From Ilumatobacteraceae bacterium (GTDB lineage: Bacteria; Actinomycetota; Acidimicrobiia; Acidimicrobiales; Ilumatobacteraceae), in the NCBI GenBank assembly GCA_025463305.1, contig JAOBWK010000020.1, forward strand, positions 1 through 36,492: DNA of 36,492 bases. The letters run 5' to 3'. Positions 1 through 8,511 of the stretch are shown here, piece after piece. Numbering within the stretch: position 1 is the first letter of the stretch; each line of letters begins with the position of its first letter. Made by a program: the position numbers and the translations under genes. The notes below the pieces were generated by a model that saw nothing but the letters and a program-made list of their open reading frames with translations, did not search any database and was not told the DNA's origin.

Positions 1-2
1 AT

Positions 3-509
3 GACATCGAGACGGTCGGGGACAACACCGAGATCATCGTCGTCGTCGATTTGGAGACGATGATGTCGGGGTTGCGGAAGGGGTCGATCATCGACCCGGG
101 TCATGATCTGACGTTGCCGGTGGAGTCCTATCGGCGGATGGCCTGCATGGCTGCGATCATCCCGGTCGTCCTCGACGGTGACGGTGTCGTCCTCGACGAA
201 GGACGATCACGACGTCTCGCCACCAAACGTCAACGGCGGGCGCTGCGGGCCATGTACCCGACCTGCGGGGTCCCCGGGTGTGAGGTGCGCGCGAGGCATT
301 GTCAACCGCATCACGTCGTGTGGTGGCGGCCACCGTTCAACGGTCGCACCGACCTCGCGAGCCTGCTGCCACTGTGCAAGCGGCACCATCACCTCGTCCA
401 CGAAGGCGGCTGGCAACTGCTGCTGCACCCCGACCGGTCGTTGACGATCACGTTCCCGGACGGCTCCGTGCAGACCACCGGACCACCCGCCACCCAGCGG
501 GCCGCATGA
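3..509 (+). CDS. HNH endonuclease (DUF222/13E12-type), C-terminal part, cut by window edge
   Basis: The reading frame is open from base 3, so the N-terminal DUF222 part lies outside the window; the TTG at 51 is internal. What remains ends in a zinc-type HNH nuclease fold: a CxxxxC pair (CGVPGC), then HCQPHH, then the NGRTDLASLLPLCKRHHH block with the conserved Asn and final His residues. The tail after it (LTITFPDGS) is typical of the family. DUF222-HNH proteins are multicopy in actinobacteria and are thought to be DNA nucleases, perhaps selfish elements; their biology is not settled. A diverged paralogue on the other strand is cut by the right edge (36020-36492). Family is certain; activity is inferred. 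Confidence 0.9.
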   Translation, partial: DIETVGDNTEIIVVVDLETMMSGLRKGSIIDPGHDLTLPVESYRRMACMAAIIPVVLDGDGVVLDEGRSRRLATKRQRRALRAMYPTCGVPGCEVRARHCQPHHVVWWRPPFNGRTDLASLLPLCKRHHHLVHEGGWQLLLHPDRSLTITFPDGSVQTTGPPATQRAA

Positions 510-652
510 AGCGGCGATCGAGAACGGTGTCGACCTGGCGTGCTGTCGGGCCGATGCTGCGTGCCCGTCGAGACGTGCGCAGCCGGGCGCGCGCCGTGGG
601 GCGACCCATCGCGATCGTTGCGCCGGGTCGGCGTAGGGGCGAGGATGAACTC

Positions 653-1783
653 GTGGGCAGGAAAGTCGGTTCCGTCCTGGCGTTCGTCCTCCCCATCGCG
701 GTGTTGGGCGGTTGTGGCTCGGCGGCGCGCGTGGCGGCGCCGGAGACCTCGGCGACGTCCGCCGTCGACGTCCCGTCCTCGACGGAGGTGACCGCCGTCG
801 ACGCTTTGGCATCCACGACCACGACCATCACAACCACGCCGACAACCAGTACGACCACAGCCACGACCACAGCCACGACCACAGCCACGACCACGACCAC
901 AGCCACGACGACAACGATCGACGCGACCGCACTCGTCGCGGACACGACGGTGTACCTGCCGGTGATCGGGTCGGGGAGGTACGAGGTGCTGACGTCGGTG
1001 CTGCAGTCCGCGGAGCACGGACCGGAGCTGTGCATCGGGGGCATGAAGCTGCCGTATCCGCCGATCTGCGGAGGGATCCCGATCACCAACTGGGATTGGA
1101 GCACCGTCGACGGCGTGCAGAGCGCATCGGGCACGACGTGGGTCGATCACCTCCTGATCACCGGGACGTACGACGGCGCGCAGTTCACGGTGTCGAACGA
1201 GCGTCCGGCGACGTCTGGCGACGAGGCGCGCCATTGGCCGCCCCGAGTCGTGGGCACCGCGCCGTGCCCGGAGCCGGCCGGCGGCTGGTTGGCGCAAGCC
1301 GCCCAAGCCACCTTCGATGCTGCGAACCGGCTCGGCCCGATCAACGCGTACGTGAATACTCAGCCGGACGGGGCGGCGGTGTGGATCGATCAGTCGATCA
1401 ACCCCGATGTCGCCACCGACCCGAACGACTGGCAGAAGTCGGTCCTCGTCGTCACGTTCACCGGCGACCTCGCTCGCCACGAGGCCGACCTCCGCGCGCT
1501 GTGGAACGGCGCGCTCTGCGTCGCCGCGGCACCGGTGTCGAACGCCGATCTGCACCAGATCGCGACGACCATCAACGCGGGCATCCTCAAGGACACGACG
1601 GTCCTGCCGTTGCCCAACGGCGTCACGCTGAACCTGCTCAGCCTCGGCGACAGCGGCAACCCGATGACGGGCACCGTCGACTACGACGTGATCGTCAGCC
1701 CGCCTGGCGCGCAGGCGTACTTCGATCAGATGTACGGAGTCGGACGCGTCGTGCTGCACCCCGAGCTCCTCCCCGTGCCCTGA
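653..1783 (+). CDS. Thr-rich lipoprotein of unknown function
   Basis: Secreted lipoprotein of 376 residues. I place the start at GTG 653 because a strong ribosome site (GGGGCGAGGA, 635-644) precedes it and because it gives a clean lipoprotein signal: Arg/Lys near the start, a hydrophobic stretch and the lipobox LGGC with Cys at residue 21. After the signal comes a linker of about 35 residues rich in Thr, encoded by a 12-base repeat (851-908), then a globular domain of about 280 residues with several Cys and Trp residues (LCIGGMKLPYPPICGG and others). I do not recognise this domain. It is likely anchored on the outer face of the cytoplasmic membrane. It stands alone between the HNH tail and a DUF899 gene. 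The longer upstream open frame overlaps the HNH gene and is rejected. Confidence 0.8.
   Translation: MGRKVGSVLAFVLPIAVLGGCGSAARVAAPETSATSAVDVPSSTEVTAVDALASTTTTITTTPTTSTTTATTTATTTATTTTTATTTTIDATALVADTTVYLPVIGSGRYEVLTSVLQSAEHGPELCIGGMKLPYPPICGGIPITNWDWSTVDGVQSASGTTWVDHLLITGTYDGAQFTVSNERPATSGDEARHWPPRVVGTAPCPEPAGGWLAQAAQATFDAANRLGPINAYVNTQPDGAAVWIDQSINPDVATDPNDWQKSVLVVTFTGDLARHEADLRALWNGALCVAAAPVSNADLHQIATTINAGILKDTTVLPLPNGVTLNLLSLGDSGNPMTGTVDYDVIVSPPGAQAYFDQMYGVGRVVLHPELLPVP
851..908 (+). repeat. 12-bp coding repeat (Thr-rich linker)
   Basis: About four imperfect copies of a 12-base unit (ACGACCACAGCC) inside the lipoprotein gene encode an Ala-Thr-Thr-Thr pattern. A tract like this can gain or lose units by slippage without shifting the frame, so linker length may vary between strains. 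Confidence 0.85.
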
Positions 1784-1815
1784 ACACGAGCACGAGGACC
1801 TGAGCACGAGGAACT
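1784..1815 (+). repeat. Imperfect direct repeat after a stop codon
   Basis: Straight after the lipoprotein stop, the phrase CTGAGCACGAGGA occurs in two imperfect copies with a third degenerate one. It is one of several short duplications at gene ends in this window. Confidence 0.6.
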
Positions 1816-1869
1816 GGGCACGGGTCGTCGCCGCCGATGAGTTCGGCTGCTCCGGCACGTCGACCGTGC

Positions 1870-2571
1870 ATGACATCTCCGACCGAACTGACACCGGCTG
1901 CCGCGCTCGCCGCGACCAACACGGCGCACCATCCGAACGAATCCGCGGGGTACCGGGCGGCTCGCCAGGCGCTGCTGATCGAGGAGATCGAGCTGCGCCG
2001 GCGGATGGAGCGGGTCGCGGCGATGCGGCGCGAGCTCCCGTCGGGTGGCGACGTCCCCGACGATTACCGCTTCATCGCCGAGGACGCCAGCGAGGTGTCG
2101 CTGTCCCAGTTGTTCGGCGACCATGACACCCTCGTCGTCTACAGCTACATGTTCGGCCCGCAGCGCGAGACGCCGTGCCCGATGTGCACGTCCTTGATGG
2201 GCGGCCTCGACCACAAGATCGCCGACATCCGCCGACGGATCGCGATCGCGTTCACGGCCCGCTCGCCGATCGACACGCTCGTCGCGGCCAAGCGGGCTCG
2301 TGGCTGGACGGACCTGCCGATCTTCAGCGACACGAGCGGTGACTACACCCGTGCGTACGTGAGCGCCGTCGACGCCGACGCACCGGCGCTGAACGTGTTC
2401 GTCCGACGCGACGGCGTGATCCGCCACTTCTGGAGCGATGAGATCAGCGGTGAGATGGCCGATCCCGGCCAAGATCCGCGCAGCGCGGTCGAGATGGATC
2501 CGCTGTGGCTGGTGCTCGACGTCACCCCGGAGGGACGCGGCGAGGACTGGCGCCCGAGCCTCACGTACTGA
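1870..2571 (+). CDS. DUF899-family thioredoxin-like protein
   Basis: Cytosolic protein of 233 residues. It starts with a charged helix (ALLIEEIELRRRMERV), as DUF899 proteins do, followed by a thioredoxin-like domain. The family core is visible: DTLVVYSYMFGP, then CPMCTS with a CxxC-like pair, then the GWTDLPIFSDTSGDYTRAY block and a C-terminal LNVFVRRDGVIRHFWSDE. DUF899 members are thought to be redox or thiol-linked proteins, but no reaction is established. The start is ATG 1870; an in-frame ATG at 1837 would add 11 residues and neither has a good ribosome site. The gene stands alone, 61 bases before the SnoaL-like gene. Confidence 0.85.
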   Translation: MTSPTELTPAAALAATNTAHHPNESAGYRAARQALLIEEIELRRRMERVAAMRRELPSGGDVPDDYRFIAEDASEVSLSQLFGDHDTLVVYSYMFGPQRETPCPMCTSLMGGLDHKIADIRRRIAIAFTARSPIDTLVAAKRARGWTDLPIFSDTSGDYTRAYVSAVDADAPALNVFVRRDGVIRHFWSDEISGEMADPGQDPRSAVEMDPLWLVLDVTPEGRGEDWRPSLTY

Positions 2572-2580
2572 CCGTTGGGG

Positions 2581-2607
2581 CGGCCGACCGTGCGGCTCGG
2601 CCGACCG
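2581..2607 (+). repeat. Direct repeat CGGCCGACCG, 17-bp period
   Basis: Two exact copies of CGGCCGACCG, at 2581-2590 and 2598-2607, lie in the short gap between the DUF899 and SnoaL-like genes. No function is evident. Confidence 0.7.
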
Positions 2608-2632
2608 GGCGCCGCTCCGCGATGATGACGGC

Positions 2633-3064
2633 GTGGACCTCCAGGGAATCAGTGACCGACTCGAGATCGCCGAACTGCTCGCTCGCTACGCGCGTGGGCT
2701 CGACACGAAGGACTGGGACCTGTGGCGTTCGGTGTTCCTCGAGGACGCGTACATCGACTACAAGTCCGCTGGCGGCATCGACGGTCATCGCAACGACATC
2801 GGCGCGTGGCTCGAGAAGACGTTCGAGATGTTCCCGATGAGCCAGCACGCGATCAGCAACATCGAGTGCGACATCGACGGTGACACGGCCAAGGTCCGCG
2901 CCCTGTTCCACAACCCGATGCAGTTCCCGGGTCATCCGGCGCCGAGCTTCTGCGGCGGCTTCTACCACCATCGCATGGTGCGCACGGCCGACGGCTGGAA
3001 GAGCGCCGAGCTGATCGAGGAGAGCACCTGGTTCGCGTTCCCGCCGAACATCGCGCCCGCCTGA
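2633..3064 (+). CDS. SnoaL-like / NTF2-fold protein
   Basis: Protein of 143 residues with the cone-shaped NTF2-like (SnoaL_4) fold. It opens with ISDRLEIAELLARYARGLDTKDWDLWRSV, followed by the acidic LEDAYIDY strand, the MSQHAISNIECDIDGDTAKV strand pair and FCGGFYHHRMVRTADGWK, all standard for the family. Members act as dehydratases, cyclases, isomerases or ligand-binding proteins, so the substrate cannot be assigned. The start is GTG 2633: the family N-terminus begins there and no other in-frame start is close. There is no Shine-Dalgarno; a GATGAT hexamer ends six bases before the start, which may give a leaderless mRNA. It converges with the c-di-GMP gene. Confidence 0.88.
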   Translation: MDLQGISDRLEIAELLARYARGLDTKDWDLWRSVFLEDAYIDYKSAGGIDGHRNDIGAWLEKTFEMFPMSQHAISNIECDIDGDTAKVRALFHNPMQFPGHPAPSFCGGFYHHRMVRTADGWKSAELIEESTWFAFPPNIAPA

Positions 3065-3081
3065 CCCCACCCGCAACGCTC

Positions 3082-3098
3082 AGCCGGAGCGTTCGGCT
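3082..3098. terminator. Hairpin between convergent genes (possible terminator)
   Basis: AGCCGGA, loop GCG, TTCGGCT: a 7-bp stem including one G-T pair, between the SnoaL-like and c-di-GMP genes and touching the stop of the latter. There is no T-tract, so intrinsic termination is uncertain. Confidence 0.4.
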
Positions 3099-5404
3099 CA
3101 GAGGGTCTCGAACAGCTCCAGCGTCCGCGGCGCCGAGCGATGACGAGGTCGCGCACCCAGGCGGGTCTGGGCGGCCTTGCTCTTGCAGTGGTACAGCTCA
3201 CGGTCGGCGTTGGCGAGGGCGACCGCCGCGGGATGGTGCTCGATCAGCTCGGCCAACCCGGCGGAGAGCCCGGCCCCGAGCGGAGCCAGGATCGCGGTGC
3301 AGCTGCGCAGCAGGCGGGCCACCGTGCGTCGCGCGGTGACATCGTCCATGTCGGTCAGCATCACGGCGAACTCGTCGCCGCCGAGGCGGAACACGTGGTC
3401 GTCGTTGCGCACGCTGCTCGCCAGCAGCTGGGCGACGCGGCGCAGCGTCTTGTCGCCGGCGGCGTGACCGAGGCGGTCGTTGATCTGCTTGAACCGGTCG
3501 ACGTCGAGCAGCGCGAGCCAGTTGGTGGTGATCGCGCCGGCTGCCGGATGGCCGCTGATCGCCTCGCGCCGGCTCACGGGCGGTGCACCGGCCGGGGCCC
3601 CGGCGGCGCGCAGATCGTGGGCGGTGAGCACCTCCTCGAAGCGGGTGCGGTTGCCGACGCCGGTGAGCTGATCGCGGTATGCGAGCGTGTGCAGCTGCTC
3701 GAGCTGGGCGCGGGCGGCGAGGGTGGTGCCGATGTGCAGGCCGAGCAGCTCGACCGCCTCCACCGCCGTGCCGGGGATGCTGGCCGTGCGACAGCTGGTG
3801 GCGATGAGCAGCCCGCGATGGCCGCCCGCCGCGCGCACGGGCACGACCAGCACGGCCTTCACGCCGCGGTCGCGCAGCACGGCCATCGGGCCGAACGCAA
3901 CGTCGAGCGAGCCGCCGCCGGTGTGCACCGAGGCCAGGCCGTCGACGAGATCGGCGAGTGCGAGCACCTGCTGGCGGACCAGCGCCGTGAGCACGCCGGG
4001 ATGCTCGCCCGTGACGGCGACGAGCGCGAGGCCGTCATCGCCGTCGAAGAACAGCGCAGCCGTGTCGAGCGTCGACAGCGCCACCGCGCTGGCCACGGTC
4101 TGCACGGCGATCGCGGTGATCTGCTGCTCGGTCGAGGCCTGGCGGGCGACGCGGCTCAGCTCCTGCAGGGGCGTCGTGGCATCGAGCCCGGTGCCGATCT
4201 GCGCGAGCCGATCACCGAGCAGCTCGGCGCAGCTGCGCATCGCCGACATGTCGGCGTCGCTCAGCGTCGTCAGGCAGTCGGCGTTGAGCACACCGATCAC
4301 CGCGCCGCGCACGAAGATGGGCAGTGCCATCTCGGCGAGCACGCCGGGCGTGGCGGGCCGGTATGCACGGTGCTTGGTGACGTCGAGGGCGACGACTTCG
4401 CCGCGCTGGGCGAAGGCCTCGCCGGTGATCCCGGCGCCTGCCGGCATGCCGTCGAGCACGTGCCACTGCCCGCGCCGGGCGAGGCAGCGGAGGTGGCCGG
4501 CGCGCATCACGTAGACGCTGGGCAGCAGCCGCCGGTGCTCGAACAGGTAGCGGCAGACCGCGTCGGCCGCGGGCTGCGGCGCAGTCGCCGTCTCGAGCGA
4601 GGCGCGCATCCGCGCGAACGGCTTCGACGGGCTGGCGATCAACGACGACGGTGCACCGCTGCGTGCCGTGTCGGCCGGGAGCGGCCAGCCGGTGGCGGGA
4701 CGGGCGATCAGGTAGCCCTGAGCCAGATCGACGCCGAGGTCGGCCAGCACGTCGAGCTCGGCGGCGAGCTCGATGCCCTCGGCGATGCAGCTCGCTCCGA
4801 CCTGGGCGGCGAACGCGGCGAGGGCGGCGACGAGCGCACGCTGGTCGCGGTCGCGGTGCAGGCCGGCGATCAGGCTGCGATCGATCTTGATGAACGCCGG
4901 ACCGAGACGGACGACGTGCGCCATCGTGGCGTAGCCCGCGCCGACGTCGTCGATGGCCACCAGGGTGCCCGAACCCTGCCACAGCTGCAGCCGCTCGCGC
5001 AGTGGGCCGTAGTCGTCGACCGGCTGGTGCTCGGTGATCTCCAGCACGTGCGGCGGCAGGGTCGGCACCATCGCCGCGAAGCGGTCGTCGAGGATCAGAC
5101 CGGGGCTGGTGTTGAGGAACAGCCGCGCCCCGTCGGGCGCCGGGCCCTCGGCGATGGCAGCGACGATGCACGCCAGTTCGAAGTCGATCCGCCGGCCCTC
5201 GGCCTCGGCCAGCTCGAGCGCCTCCAACGGTCCGGCGATGCCGAGCGAGGGATCCGCGATGCGTGACAGCGCCTCCCAGCCGACGATGCTGCCGTCGCGA
5301 ACCCGCACGATCGGCTGACGGACCGAACGGATGCCGCCGGGTGCCAACAGCGCATCCAGTGCAGCGCATGCGCGCGAAACGGATGGCTGGTCGTGCGGGG
5401 TCAC
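3098..5404 (-). CDS. EAL-GAF-GAF-GGDEF cyclic-di-GMP signalling protein
   Basis: Soluble protein of about 768 residues with both c-di-GMP domains in the order opposite to usual. Numbered from an upstream TTG at 5446: the EAL phosphodiesterase domain spans 35-255 with EAL at 58-60, the metal-binding DD at 166-167, K187 and E223 all present. A GAF domain follows at about 290-418, a second at about 430-580, then GGDEF at 585-770 with an intact GGDEF motif (689-693). An RxxD inhibitory site (680-683) sits exactly five residues before it. Both activities therefore look intact. There are no membrane segments, so input is probably a small ligand on the GAF domains. I prefer GTG 5404 over TTG 5446 because the extra 14 codons use rare AT-rich codons and neither start has a Shine-Dalgarno. 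Confidence 0.92.
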   Translation of the reverse strand: MTPHDQPSVSRACAALDALLAPGGIRSVRQPIVRVRDGSIVGWEALSRIADPSLGIAGPLEALELAEAEGRRIDFELACIVAAIAEGPAPDGARLFLNTSPGLILDDRFAAMVPTLPPHVLEITEHQPVDDYGPLRERLQLWQGSGTLVAIDDVGAGYATMAHVVRLGPAFIKIDRSLIAGLHRDRDQRALVAALAAFAAQVGASCIAEGIELAAELDVLADLGVDLAQGYLIARPATGWPLPADTARSGAPSSLIASPSKPFARMRASLETATAPQPAADAVCRYLFEHRRLLPSVYVMRAGHLRCLARRGQWHVLDGMPAGAGITGEAFAQRGEVVALDVTKHRAYRPATPGVLAEMALPIFVRGAVIGVLNADCLTTLSDADMSAMRSCAELLGDRLAQIGTGLDATTPLQELSRVARQASTEQQITAIAVQTVASAVALSTLDTAALFFDGDDGLALVAVTGEHPGVLTALVRQQVLALADLVDGLASVHTGGGSLDVAFGPMAVLRDRGVKAVLVVPVRAAGGHRGLLIATSCRTASIPGTAVEAVELLGLHIGTTLAARAQLEQLHTLAYRDQLTGVGNRTRFEEVLTAHDLRAAGAPAGAPPVSRREAISGHPAAGAITTNWLALLDVDRFKQINDRLGHAAGDKTLRRVAQLLASSVRNDDHVFRLGGDEFAVMLTDMDDVTARRTVARLLRSCTAILAPLGAGLSAGLAELIEHHPAAVALANADRELYHCKSKAAQTRLGARPRHRSAPRTLELFETL

Positions 5405-5480
5405 GGGTGAGCTATCGGCACCGACACCACGAAACTTTGTTGCCAATCGGTGAATTCGCGCACGCGGGAGGCGCGTGCGG

Positions 5481-6122
5481 TCAGAACCCGAGGTGGCTCT
5501 GGGTCGGCCGGACCCCCTCGGCCGACGGCTCCGGCTCCGCCGCCTCGATGATCGGACCGAGCTCGTTGCCCGAGCGGAGCCGGCGGAGGTCCACCTTCGG
5601 CGTGCCCCGTTCGAGGAGCGTGACCTTGTTCGAGGTCAGCATCGCCTTCGCCGCCACGGGTCCGACGACGACGTGGGTGACCTCGCCCGCGACGACGTCG
5701 ACGATGCTGGAGTCGATCGTGAGGACGACGTCGAGGAGCAGGTGCAGCAATGGCACGGGCACCTTGCCGACGACGAGCTCGATCTTCGGATCGTGACGGA
5801 GCACGATCTCGTGCTTGCCGACCGACATCGTCCGCTGCGCGCCGCTCTCCAGGGTGTCGGCCTTGGCCTGCTTGACCTTGTCGAGGTGCCCCCATCCGCT
5901 GACGAGCATGTCGGCGACGGGGAGCTGGCCGAGGACGGCCTTGATCTGACCGGCGATCTGCTTCGACAGGTGCTTCGCGGCCCGCTTGTGGATCGCCGGC
6001 AGCTCGGGTGACTGCTCGACGGCGTCGGTGGTCTCGAGCGCGTGCTCGATGGTGTCGGTCGCGGTCGCCGGGTCGTCGACGACGAGGTCGAGCGCGCTGA
6101 GGGGTGCATCGTCGGCGGTCAT
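5481..6122 (-). CDS. Unknown 213-aa cytosolic protein, coupled to secreted partner
   Basis: I do not recognise this 213-residue protein. It has no signal peptide or clear membrane segment. The N-terminal third is acidic and helical; a Lys-rich helical stretch at about 50-95 (AAKHLSKQIAGQIKAVLG) follows. The rest is beta-rich and hydrophobic (KHEIVLRHDPKIELVVGKVP, LHLLLDVVLTIDSSIVDVV), with an acidic tail. Its ATG overlaps the stop of the upstream gene (6119-8407) by four bases in an ATGA and has a strong ribosome site (GGAGG, six bases before), so the two are made together. The partner has a cytosolic tail, which suggests contact, but this is inference. Confidence 0.75.
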   Translation of the reverse strand: MTADDAPLSALDLVVDDPATATDTIEHALETTDAVEQSPELPAIHKRAAKHLSKQIAGQIKAVLGQLPVADMLVSGWGHLDKVKQAKADTLESGAQRTMSVGKHEIVLRHDPKIELVVGKVPVPLLHLLLDVVLTIDSSIVDVVAGEVTHVVVGPVAAKAMLTSNKVTLLERGTPKVDLRRLRSGNELGPIIEAAEPEPSAEGVRPTQSHLGF

Positions 6123-8407
6123 CGGGTTCCTCCGGGTTCGGGGACGGTTGCGGGATCCGCCACGGGCTCATGCGCCGTGATGACCGACGTGCCATGCATG
6201 CCGCGCACGCTGATCTCGTGGCCGGCATCGCTCGGGCTCACGGTCACGTGCGCGGTGCCGTGCACCGCGCGCACCGTCGCCGGCGGCGGGGCGGGTGGCG
6301 CGACGCCACGGCGGCGACGCCGGATGACGACACCGGCTGTGGCAGCCCCGATCACGACGATGACGACGACCACCCACGGCAGCGCCGAACCGGAACCGTC
6401 GGACGACGTGGACGGGACGGCCGTCGATGTCGCGGCGGCGGTCGCGGTGGATGTCGCGACGGCGGTCGTCGCGACCGTGGATGCCGCGGCCGCGGCCGCG
6501 GGCGTCACCGTGGTCGACGGGACTGTGGTCGCGACGACGACGGGCGTCGGCAACGCGGGGATCAGCTCGGACTGGATCCACGGTCCGGTCGGCGTGCTCT
6601 CCGAGCCGTCGTCGGCCAACACCAACGCCGACATCCGGACGATGAACGGACCCGAGGGCCCGACGAGCCCCGCGGGCGGTGTCGCTGTCGCACTCACGGC
6701 GGTCAGTGGCCAATCCGCTGCGCCGGCCGTCGGAGCAGGTGCCGACCCCGACGCCGGCACGATCTGCTTGATCCAATCGGCCGGCGACACGGGCGGGGTC
6801 GTGTCGACCGCGAAGAACTGCTGATCGAGAGGACCCTTGTAGAACGTGAGACCGGTGAGGATCGGGCCCCCGCTCGCCGCCGCGGCGGCGATGGAGGCGA
6901 CGTCGTAGTCGGACGTGACGGGGATCGGCGTCGCTCCGGTCGTGGCGCCCGATCCGGCCGCGGCCGTCGCCGTCGAGTCGTAGATCACGGTGTTGCCGTA
7001 GTGATCGATCTGCCCGATGTAGTGATCGGTGGCGTTCGACGCGACGAAGTCGCCGTACTGATCGACGAACCCGGTGGCCGTTCCGCCGGTCGATGCCCGG
7101 GTGATCGTCATCGCGCCGCTGTCGAGCGCGATGGTGGCGCTGTCGGCCGCCTTGGCCGGCGGCGGAAAGTTCGGTATCTGGGCCTCGGTCGGGGCAACGG
7201 TGAAGTTGCTCAGCCCGTCGGCGGAGCTGACCGCCTCGTCGCGGCTGAGCGGCACCACGATCTGGCCGTCGAACCGGTCCATCACCGCCTTGGTCGGATC
7301 CGGGTCGACGACGAGCGTCGCTGCGGAGAACTGGCCGAGCGCCAGGCGCAACTCGCTGCCGGCGACGGTGACCGGCACGGTGCCGGCGCGCAGGCCGTCG
7401 GTCTCCACGTCGGCGTTGGGTTCCATGGCCCCGCCGTTGAAGTGCACGGTGACATCGACCGCCAGCCGGAGCGGATCGAGGCCGCCTTGGGCGAGCTGGA
7501 GATCCACGTTCGGACCGTGGTCGTAGGGCGGGAGTGACGCCAGGGGAGCGGCGGTCGTGACCACGGCGACGAGGTCCGGCCCCGTCCCCTCGAAGCGCAA
7601 CGACACGGCACGCACGGCATCCGGCACGGGTACGGGCGTCGGGGGCACGGCGAACGAGCCGAGCAGCTCGGTCTTCGCGTCGAGCACGTCATCGGCAGCC
7701 GACGATGCGCTCTCGCCCGACAGCGTGCCGACCGGCACCACCGACGTGCCGACCTCGTATCCGGTGGCGAGCACGAGCGAGTTGTCGGGATGCAGCCGCG
7801 CGTCCGAGTCGACTCGGACGAGGCCCTGCACCGTCCAGTCCGCCCCGACGCCGACCGAAGCGGGGACGCTCAGCACCGCGACCGTCCCGGCGATCGCCGA
7901 CGTCGACGGACCGGTCGCCGCGAAAGCGCCGCCCGATCCGGTGCCGACCGCGGTCGTTCCGTCGGGTTGCAGCTCGACGGTGTGCTCGGTGCCGTCCGGG
8001 GCGGTCAGCAGCACCGCAATGGTGTGGCGGATGGGGATGCCTCGCCAGCTGTGCAGCTGCACGATGGGGACCGCGAACCGGAACACAGCGGAGTAGCCAC
8101 CGGCCGGGTCCTGCACGAAGGCGAAGGTCCGCAGCGCCAGCTCGGGTGGTGCCGCGTCGTCGTTGCCGATGTTGCCCGTGATGGCACCGTTGATCAGCTC
8201 GAGCGCACCCTTGCCGATGAGGTCGCTGCCGAGGACATCGGGATCGGTGAGGAACCGCCCGCCACCCGGCCAGGTGACGGGATCGCCGACCGCAGCCGCC
8301 GGTGACGGGCGTGCGGTCGGCGTGCTCGCGCGAGCGGCTCCGGTCGTCGGCAGCGTCGCCGCGGTGATGAGCGCTGCAGCGGCCAGACCGAGAGTGACGC
8401 CGCGCAT
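6119..8407 (-). CDS. Large secreted protein with C-terminal membrane anchor, unknown
   Basis: Protein of 762 residues, not assigned to a family. It has a Sec signal peptide (about 1-27, ending in GAARA) and an extracytoplasmic region of about 640 residues rich in Val, Thr, Ala and Pro with a beta-sandwich look. It includes a repeated VDQYGDF / IDHYGNT element near 455-475. A Thr/Ala/Ser linker leads to one membrane helix (about 676-695), then RRRRR and a 67-residue cytosolic tail containing a repeated RAVHGTAHVTV / RGMHGTSVITA phrase. It is the first gene of a two-gene operon; its stop overlaps the next start. The promoter is unusually clear (8414-8442) and predicts a leaderless mRNA from ATG 8407. 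It could be a surface-sensing or envelope protein. Confidence 0.75.
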   Translation of the reverse strand: MRGVTLGLAAAALITAATLPTTGAARASTPTARPSPAAAVGDPVTWPGGGRFLTDPDVLGSDLIGKGALELINGAITGNIGNDDAAPPELALRTFAFVQDPAGGYSAVFRFAVPIVQLHSWRGIPIRHTIAVLLTAPDGTEHTVELQPDGTTAVGTGSGGAFAATGPSTSAIAGTVAVLSVPASVGVGADWTVQGLVRVDSDARLHPDNSLVLATGYEVGTSVVPVGTLSGESASSAADDVLDAKTELLGSFAVPPTPVPVPDAVRAVSLRFEGTGPDLVAVVTTAAPLASLPPYDHGPNVDLQLAQGGLDPLRLAVDVTVHFNGGAMEPNADVETDGLRAGTVPVTVAGSELRLALGQFSAATLVVDPDPTKAVMDRFDGQIVVPLSRDEAVSSADGLSNFTVAPTEAQIPNFPPPAKAADSATIALDSGAMTITRASTGGTATGFVDQYGDFVASNATDHYIGQIDHYGNTVIYDSTATAAAGSGATTGATPIPVTSDYDVASIAAAAASGGPILTGLTFYKGPLDQQFFAVDTTPPVSPADWIKQIVPASGSAPAPTAGAADWPLTAVSATATPPAGLVGPSGPFIVRMSALVLADDGSESTPTGPWIQSELIPALPTPVVVATTVPSTTVTPAAAAAASTVATTAVATSTATAAATSTAVPSTSSDGSGSALPWVVVVIVVIGAATAGVVIRRRRRGVAPPAPPPATVRAVHGTAHVTVSPSDAGHEISVRGMHGTSVITAHEPVADPATVPEPGGTR

Positions 8408-8413
8408 CGGCCC

Positions 8414-8442
8414 ATGATCGCTGGGCCCGCTGATGACGTCAA
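8414..8442 (-). promoter_or_regulatory. Promoter of the secreted-protein operon, leaderless
   Basis: On the minus strand: TTGACG (8442-8437), a 17-base spacer, GATCAT (8419-8414), then six bases to ATG 8407. This spacing places the transcription start at about the A of ATG. The -35 overlaps the 8-bp palindrome TGACGTCA (8434-8441), a possible operator. Confidence 0.65.
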
Positions 8443-8453
8443 CGAGGAGTTGT

Positions 8454-8486
8454 GCGCTCGGGAGCGCGTCCGCGCTGTTTGCGCGG
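8454..8486 (+). promoter_or_regulatory. Two adjacent hairpins upstream of the PASTA-like gene
   Basis: GCGCTC-GG-GAGCGC (8454-8467) and CCGCGC-TGTTT-GCGCGG (8470-8486) are perfect 6-bp inverted repeats side by side in the divergent gap, 26 bases before ATG 8512. They could be operator sites or structure in the leader; I cannot tell which. Confidence 0.45.
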
Positions 8487-8511
8487 TGCCGGACGTGGGA
8501 ACCTGGGCGGC

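Noticed and set aside
299..652. N-terminal extension of the first lipoprotein to 299
   Set aside because: It overlaps the HNH gene in another frame and would bury the signal peptide; GTG 653 has a strong ribosome site and gives a proper lipobox.
3140..5266. A 708-codon plus-strand open frame opposite the c-di-GMP gene
   Set aside because: Its translation is low-complexity Ala/Gly/Arg without any domain, while the minus strand gives clear EAL, GAF and GGDEF motifs. High GC creates such shadow frames.
5405..5446. TTG 5446 as start of the c-di-GMP protein
   Set aside because: The 14 extra codons include AT-rich codons rare in this genome, with no ribosome site; GTG 5404 is preferred, though not proven.
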